A stretch of 10,225 nucleotides of DNA from Tissierella_B sp964485455 (lineage in GTDB: Bacteria; Bacillota; Clostridia; Tissierellales; Tissierellaceae): positions 1 to 10,225 of the forward strand of contig CAZAJU010000075.1 in NCBI GenBank assembly GCA_964485455.1, written 5' to 3'. This document shows positions 7,815 through 10,225 of the stretch, piece by piece (positions within the stretch are counted from its first letter, which is position 1; each line of letters opens with the position of its first letter). The notes under the pieces are model-generated. The model did no database searches. It was not told the DNA's origin and worked only from the letters and a program-made list of their open reading frames with translations. The translations under genes and the position numbers were made by a program.

Positions 7815-7823
7815 CGTGTGCGG
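7801..7823 (+). other. IS left-end hairpin (transposase binding site)
   Basis: CCGC at 7801-7804 pairs with GCGG at 7820-7823 and CACGC at 7805-7809 pairs with GCGTG at 7814-7818, leaving T7819 as a single bulged base and a 4-nt loop. A subterminal hairpin with one bulged T is what Y1 transposases recognise in IS200/IS605 elements. Confidence 0.8.
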
Positions 7824-7844
7824 ATGAAAAGGAAATAACAATTA

Positions 7845-8264
7845 ATGAACACATATCGTAAAAATAAATCATATTATTCATCAGAACATCTAGTTTTTAA
7901 ATGTCATTATCATGTAATATTTTGTCCTAAGTACAGACATAAAATATTAACTGGTAAAGTATCTGATAGATTAAAAGAAATATGTTTAGAAGTAGCAAAA
8001 GCACATGACTTTATTATAGAAGAGATTGAAACGGATAAAGATCATGTACATATGATTATTAATTGTAATCCAAGATATGGAATTATGAAATGTATTCAAA
8101 TATTAAAACAAGTTACTGCTTATAGATTATTTAAAGAATTTCCACATATAAGAAAGAAAAAATTATGGGGTGGAAAGTTTTGGAGTAGAAGTAGTTTTGT
8201 AAGTACGGTTGGTAGTGTTAATTTAGATGTTGTAAAACAGTATATTGAAAATCAAGGTAAATAA
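7845..8264 (+). CDS. tnpA: IS200/IS605 family Y1 transposase TnpA
   Basis: 139 residues, full length for the family (about 130-155). It is an HUH endonuclease that, as a dimer, cuts and rejoins the single-stranded ends of the element. The HUH pair is H67-V-H69 in DKDHVHMII, and the nucleophilic tyrosine is Y133 in VVKQYIENQGK. The N-terminal HLVFKCHYHVIFCPKYR strand and the KLWGGKFWSRSSF segment are hallmarks of the family. ATG at 7845, with AAAAGGAAA 11-18 bases upstream. No strong promoter lies in the left end, so expression probably depends on readthrough from the disrupted NYN transcription unit or is very low, as is usual for this family. All catalytic residues are present, so the protein looks active. 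Confidence 0.95.
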   Translation: MNTYRKNKSYYSSEHLVFKCHYHVIFCPKYRHKILTGKVSDRLKEICLEVAKAHDFIIEEIETDKDHVHMIINCNPRYGIMKCIQILKQVTAYRLFKEFPHIRKKKLWGGKFWSRSSFVSTVGSVNLDVVKQYIENQGK

Positions 8265-8267
8265 TAT

Positions 8268-8296
8268 TTGACATATTTATATTAGTATTGTATAAT
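8268..8296 (+). promoter_or_regulatory. Perfect consensus promoter for tnpB
   Basis: TTGACA at 8268-8273, exactly 17 nt, then TATAAT at 8291-8296: no mismatch to the sigma-70/SigA consensus. It starts four bases after the tnpA stop and would give a start near 8303, 10 bases before the tnpB ribosome binding site. Such a strong promoter makes tnpB, and the omega-RNA at its 3' end, independent of tnpA. Confidence 0.85.
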
Positions 8297-8326
8297 AATA
8301 ACAACAAAGAAAGCGAGGTGAATACT

Positions 8327-9763
8327 TTGCCAAGTTTTGTTCTAACTTTACCATTAAAAACTGAAAAATTTCAAGAAGTTGTTCTACATAAAAACTTTGA
8401 GAAATGCAGGAAAATTTATAATGCTTGTATTAATGAATTATATAAAAGATATAATCATATGAGAGAATCTAAAGAATATCAAAATAATTGTAAATATAAA
8501 GGTAAAGATAGAAATAAAATATTCAATAACTTAAATAAGAGATATAACTTAACAGAGTATTCACTTCATGACTTTGTTAAACCAATGGGTAAATATTTTG
8601 ATATAGATGCTATGACTACTCAGAAAATTGCCACTAGAGCATTTAATGCTTTTGAAGATTTAATATTTCATAAAGCGAAGAAAGTTAAATATAAAAAATA
8701 CGGAGAATTAGATTCTATTGAAGGAAAATCAAATAAACAAGGTATTAGGTTTAGGGATAATAATTTATTATATAGTGGAATGAAAATACCTGCAATTATT
8801 AAAAAGAATGATATTTACGCTTATATGGCATTACAAAATAAAGTTAAATATTGTAGAATAAAAAGAGAAATAATTAAAGGTAAATATCATTATTATGTTC
8901 AATTAATTTTAGATGGTATTCCTCCTATAAAAATTAATAAAGAAACTGGTGAGATTAAACATTATATTAATGAAGGAGAAGTTGGTTTAGACATTGGAAC
9001 ACAGAGTTTAGCAATATGTTCTAACAATGAAGTTAAGTTATTAGAATTAGCACCTGAAGTTAACGATATTGAAAAAGAGAAACGAAGATTAAACAGAAAA
9101 TTAGATCGTTCAAGACGTTCTACTAATCCAAATAAATATAATGAAAATGGAACTATAAACACTAAAGATAAAAGTAAATGGATTAAATCAAATAAATATA
9201 TTAAAACACAAATGGAATTAAAAGAATTGCAAAGAAAACAAAGAGAAATTAGAAAACAATCACATAATCAACTAACTAATTATATATTAAGTTTAGGTAA
9301 TAATATAAAAGTTGAAACTATGAATTACAAGGGATTACAAGCAAGATCGAAAGAAACAACTAAAAATAAAGATGGGAAGTTTAATAAAAAGAAAAGATAT
9401 GGTAAGTCACTTGCAAATAAAGCACCAAGTATGTTTTTAACAATATTAGATAATAAGTTAAAATGGAATGGTAGTGGATTGAAAAGGATAGATACTTGGA
9501 AAGTTAAAGCATCTCAATATAATCACATTGAGGATAAGTTTAATAAAAAGGATTTGAATGATAGATGGAATGATTTTGATGAATTTAAAATACAAAGGGA
9601 TTTGTATTCAGCGTTTCTTATTATGAATGTAAATAATGATTTAAAGACAATTAATAAAGATTTATGTATAGAAAAGTTTAATAGGTTTAAAGAATTACAT
9701 GATATTGAAATTGAAAGACTAAGGAATATGAAATTAAGTCAAGCATTAATGAATGTAATGTAA
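8327..9763 (+). CDS. tnpB: TnpB, RNA-guided RuvC nuclease of the IS605 element (zinc-finger-less variant)
   Basis: TTG start at 8327, chosen because GCGAGGTG (8313-8320) sits six bases upstream; an upstream TTG at 8288 overlaps the -10 box. This gives 478 residues. TnpB, the ancestor of Cas12, uses the omega-RNA to cut DNA next to a short motif matching the IS insertion site, which helps the element persist after excision. RuvC residues: D222 in LDIGTQSLAI, E330 in VETMNYKGLQ, D425 in QRDLYSAFLI. The usual four-cysteine zinc finger between the second and third RuvC motifs is absent; WKVKASQYNHIEDKF and a DRWNDFDEFK segment occupy that place. I know this ending from a common clostridial subgroup, so it is probably natural rather than damage. 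The gene is intact. Confidence 0.9.
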   Translation: MPSFVLTLPLKTEKFQEVVLHKNFEKCRKIYNACINELYKRYNHMRESKEYQNNCKYKGKDRNKIFNNLNKRYNLTEYSLHDFVKPMGKYFDIDAMTTQKIATRAFNAFEDLIFHKAKKVKYKKYGELDSIEGKSNKQGIRFRDNNLLYSGMKIPAIIKKNDIYAYMALQNKVKYCRIKREIIKGKYHYYVQLILDGIPPIKINKETGEIKHYINEGEVGLDIGTQSLAICSNNEVKLLELAPEVNDIEKEKRRLNRKLDRSRRSTNPNKYNENGTINTKDKSKWIKSNKYIKTQMELKELQRKQREIRKQSHNQLTNYILSLGNNIKVETMNYKGLQARSKETTKNKDGKFNKKKRYGKSLANKAPSMFLTILDNKLKWNGSGLKRIDTWKVKASQYNHIEDKFNKKDLNDRWNDFDEFKIQRDLYSAFLIMNVNNDLKTINKDLCIEKFNRFKELHDIEIERLRNMKLSQALMNVM

Positions 9764-9965
9764 ATTTAGCAAGATAAGTCGAGAATCGGGCTTGATACTA
9801 TCGTTAATTATTCCGTTAGGAGTATTGATAGTGAAATTCTTATGGAAAATGATTAATATTTATATGTGTAGTTTATAAATGATGTAAATCGTTTGTAAAT
9901 GAGAGTATAAAAGATATTTATTAGTACATAAGAACCTGCTAACCTTTAGGTCGTGCAGAGGTTCA
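9764..9965 (+). ncRNA. Probable omega-RNA scaffold in the IS right end
   Basis: About 200 non-coding bases between the tnpB stop and the right-end hairpin. AGAAT (9782-9786) pairs with ATTCT (9836-9840), enclosing ACTATC (9797-9802) with GATAGT (9827-9832) and a small TCC/GGA hairpin (9812-9821). The 3' end is the right-end hairpin finishing GGTTCA, the usual end of an IS605 omega-RNA scaffold. The guide would then be the flanking DNA from 9966 onward, starting GATAATAATAAATATAAG. Omega-RNAs often begin inside the tnpB 3' end, so the 5' limit is a guess. The presence of the RNA follows from the family and is not shown directly. Confidence 0.6.
9932..9964 (+). other. IS right-end hairpin
   Basis: GAACCT at 9932-9937 pairs with AGGTTC at 9959-9964; GC at 9938-9939 pairs with GC at 9955-9956 across a two-base AG bulge; ACC/GGT with a TTTA loop forms the tip. 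A bulged subterminal hairpin ending GGTTCA matches the right ends of IS605-type elements. Confidence 0.75.
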
Positions 9966-10169
9966 GATAATAATAAATATAAGCAAGTAATATGCATATC
10001 AACTGGAGAAATATTTAATTCTCAAAAAGATGTTAAAGATAAATATAATATAATAGTATCGGCATGTTGCAGAGGAAAAACAAAATCAGCAGGTAAGCAT
10101 CCAGAAACAGGAGAACCTTTAAAATGGATGTACTATAATGATTATGAAAAATTAAATAAAGTTAGCTAA
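9966..10169 (+). pseudogene. C-terminal fragment of a phage homing endonuclease (NUMOD1-like DNA-binding end)
   Basis: The frame is open from the IS border to TAA at 10167-10169 and encodes about 67 residues with no start codon: KYKQVICISTGEIFNSQKDV, then CCRGKTKSAGKHPETGEPL and KWMYYNDYEKL. 'Cys-x-x-T-G-E-x-F-x-S' followed by a helix and C-x-GK-x-KSAGKHP-x-TGE is a typical NUMOD1-like DNA-binding end of GIY-YIG or HNH homing endonucleases, widespread in Firmicutes phages. The catalytic N-terminal part is missing. The upstream frame extends a few codons into the IS (from 9903) but with no start. The fragment does not continue the NYN protein, so it is an independent remnant. DNA-binding assignment is by recognition of the motif. 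Confidence 0.7.
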
Positions 10170-10205
10170 TTAAAATAATATCAATATATGGAGGTTTTTA
10201 ATATT

Positions 10206-10225
10206 ATGCCAAAAAATAAGCAACT
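10206..10225 (+). CDS. Start of a further gene (partial, runs out of the window)
   Basis: ATG at 10206 with ATGGAGG at 10188-10194, 11 bases upstream. Only MPKNKQ can be read. It starts 36 bases after the homing-endonuclease fragment ends. Nothing can be said about its function; the basic first residues are not diagnostic. Confidence 0.55.

Larger units (their letters stand above)
7788..9965 (+). mobile_element. IS200/IS605-type insertion sequence (tnpA + tnpB + omega-RNA)
   Basis: The element has a left-end hairpin with a bulged T (7801-7823), a Y1 transposase gene, a tnpB gene and a right-end hairpin (9932-9964) ending GGTTCA. This is the organisation of two-gene IS605 elements, which move as single-stranded DNA, insert 3' of a short target motif and make no target duplication. 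Both end hairpins are directly preceded by ACATAR (ACATAG at 7795-7800, ACATAA at 9926-9931), in the place where these elements carry the guide bases that recognise the cleavage sites. The exact left boundary is uncertain, between about 7782 and 7792. The right boundary is placed after GGTTCA by analogy with related elements. Confidence 0.85.

Noticed and set aside
8962..9162. 66-codon reverse-strand open frame within tnpB
   Set aside because: It is a shadow of the conserved RuvC-I region of tnpB with no independent support.
7788..9965. IStron (group I intron fused to an IS605 element)
   Set aside because: Only about 55 bases lie between the left end and tnpA, too few for a group I intron core. 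I see no intron core in the 200 bases after tnpB, whose pairings fit an omega-RNA.

Overview
The window is A+T-rich DNA from a tailed phage or prophage of a Firmicutes, most likely clostridial, host. The reasons are the strong AGGAGG-type ribosome binding sites, the frequent TTG and GTG starts, tail/adhesin genes on one strand, a stand-alone RusA-like resolvase, homing-endonuclease debris, and an IS200/IS605 element of the type common in Clostridia. All supported genes are on the + strand. The assembly is a scaffold: 4915-5014 is a run of exactly 100 N.

Region 1 (1-6632) is the end of a tail/host-recognition operon. It holds the C-terminal end of one tail protein, then a giant multidomain adhesin (208-6052), then a 130-aa protein with a C-terminal coiled coil, then a 53-aa protein. 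The adhesin has an N-terminal anchor, Ig-like modules, a LamG/concanavalin-like domain, a CotH-kinase-like domain, leucine-rich repeats, two InlB B-repeat modules, near-identical 51-residue propeller-like repeats and a DUF6273-type C-terminus. The N gap lies inside the repeats. Repeat phase shows that the two apparent open frames on either side are one gene, and that the true gap should be 15 nt plus a multiple of 153 nt.

Region 2 (6633-6834) has no gene. It carries three consecutive hairpins, at least two of which look like intrinsic terminators, closing the tail operon. A RusA-like Holliday junction resolvase follows (6835-7275).

Region 3 (7276-7814) is the most unusual part. A truncated 31-codon gene overlaps a consensus promoter (TTGACA, 17 nt, TATACT). 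About 7 nt after it begins a leader with 16-nt imperfect repeats, then a 12-bp terminator hairpin, a seven-G ribosome binding site, and the start of a NYN (PIN-like) nuclease gene. The order promoter, repeat RNA, terminator, nuclease is that of type III toxin-antitoxin loci, but the nuclease is not a ToxN-type protein. This is a hypothesis.

Region 4 (about 7788-9965) is an IS200/IS605-type element with a left-end hairpin, tnpA (HUH/Y1 transposase), tnpB with its own perfect consensus promoter, and a probable omega-RNA ending in the right-end hairpin. It cuts the NYN gene at about codon 57. The right flank (9966-10169) is not the rest of the NYN gene but the C-terminal end of a homing endonuclease-type protein, so this junction has a more complex history than one insertion. 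The first codons of another gene (10206 onward) end the window.
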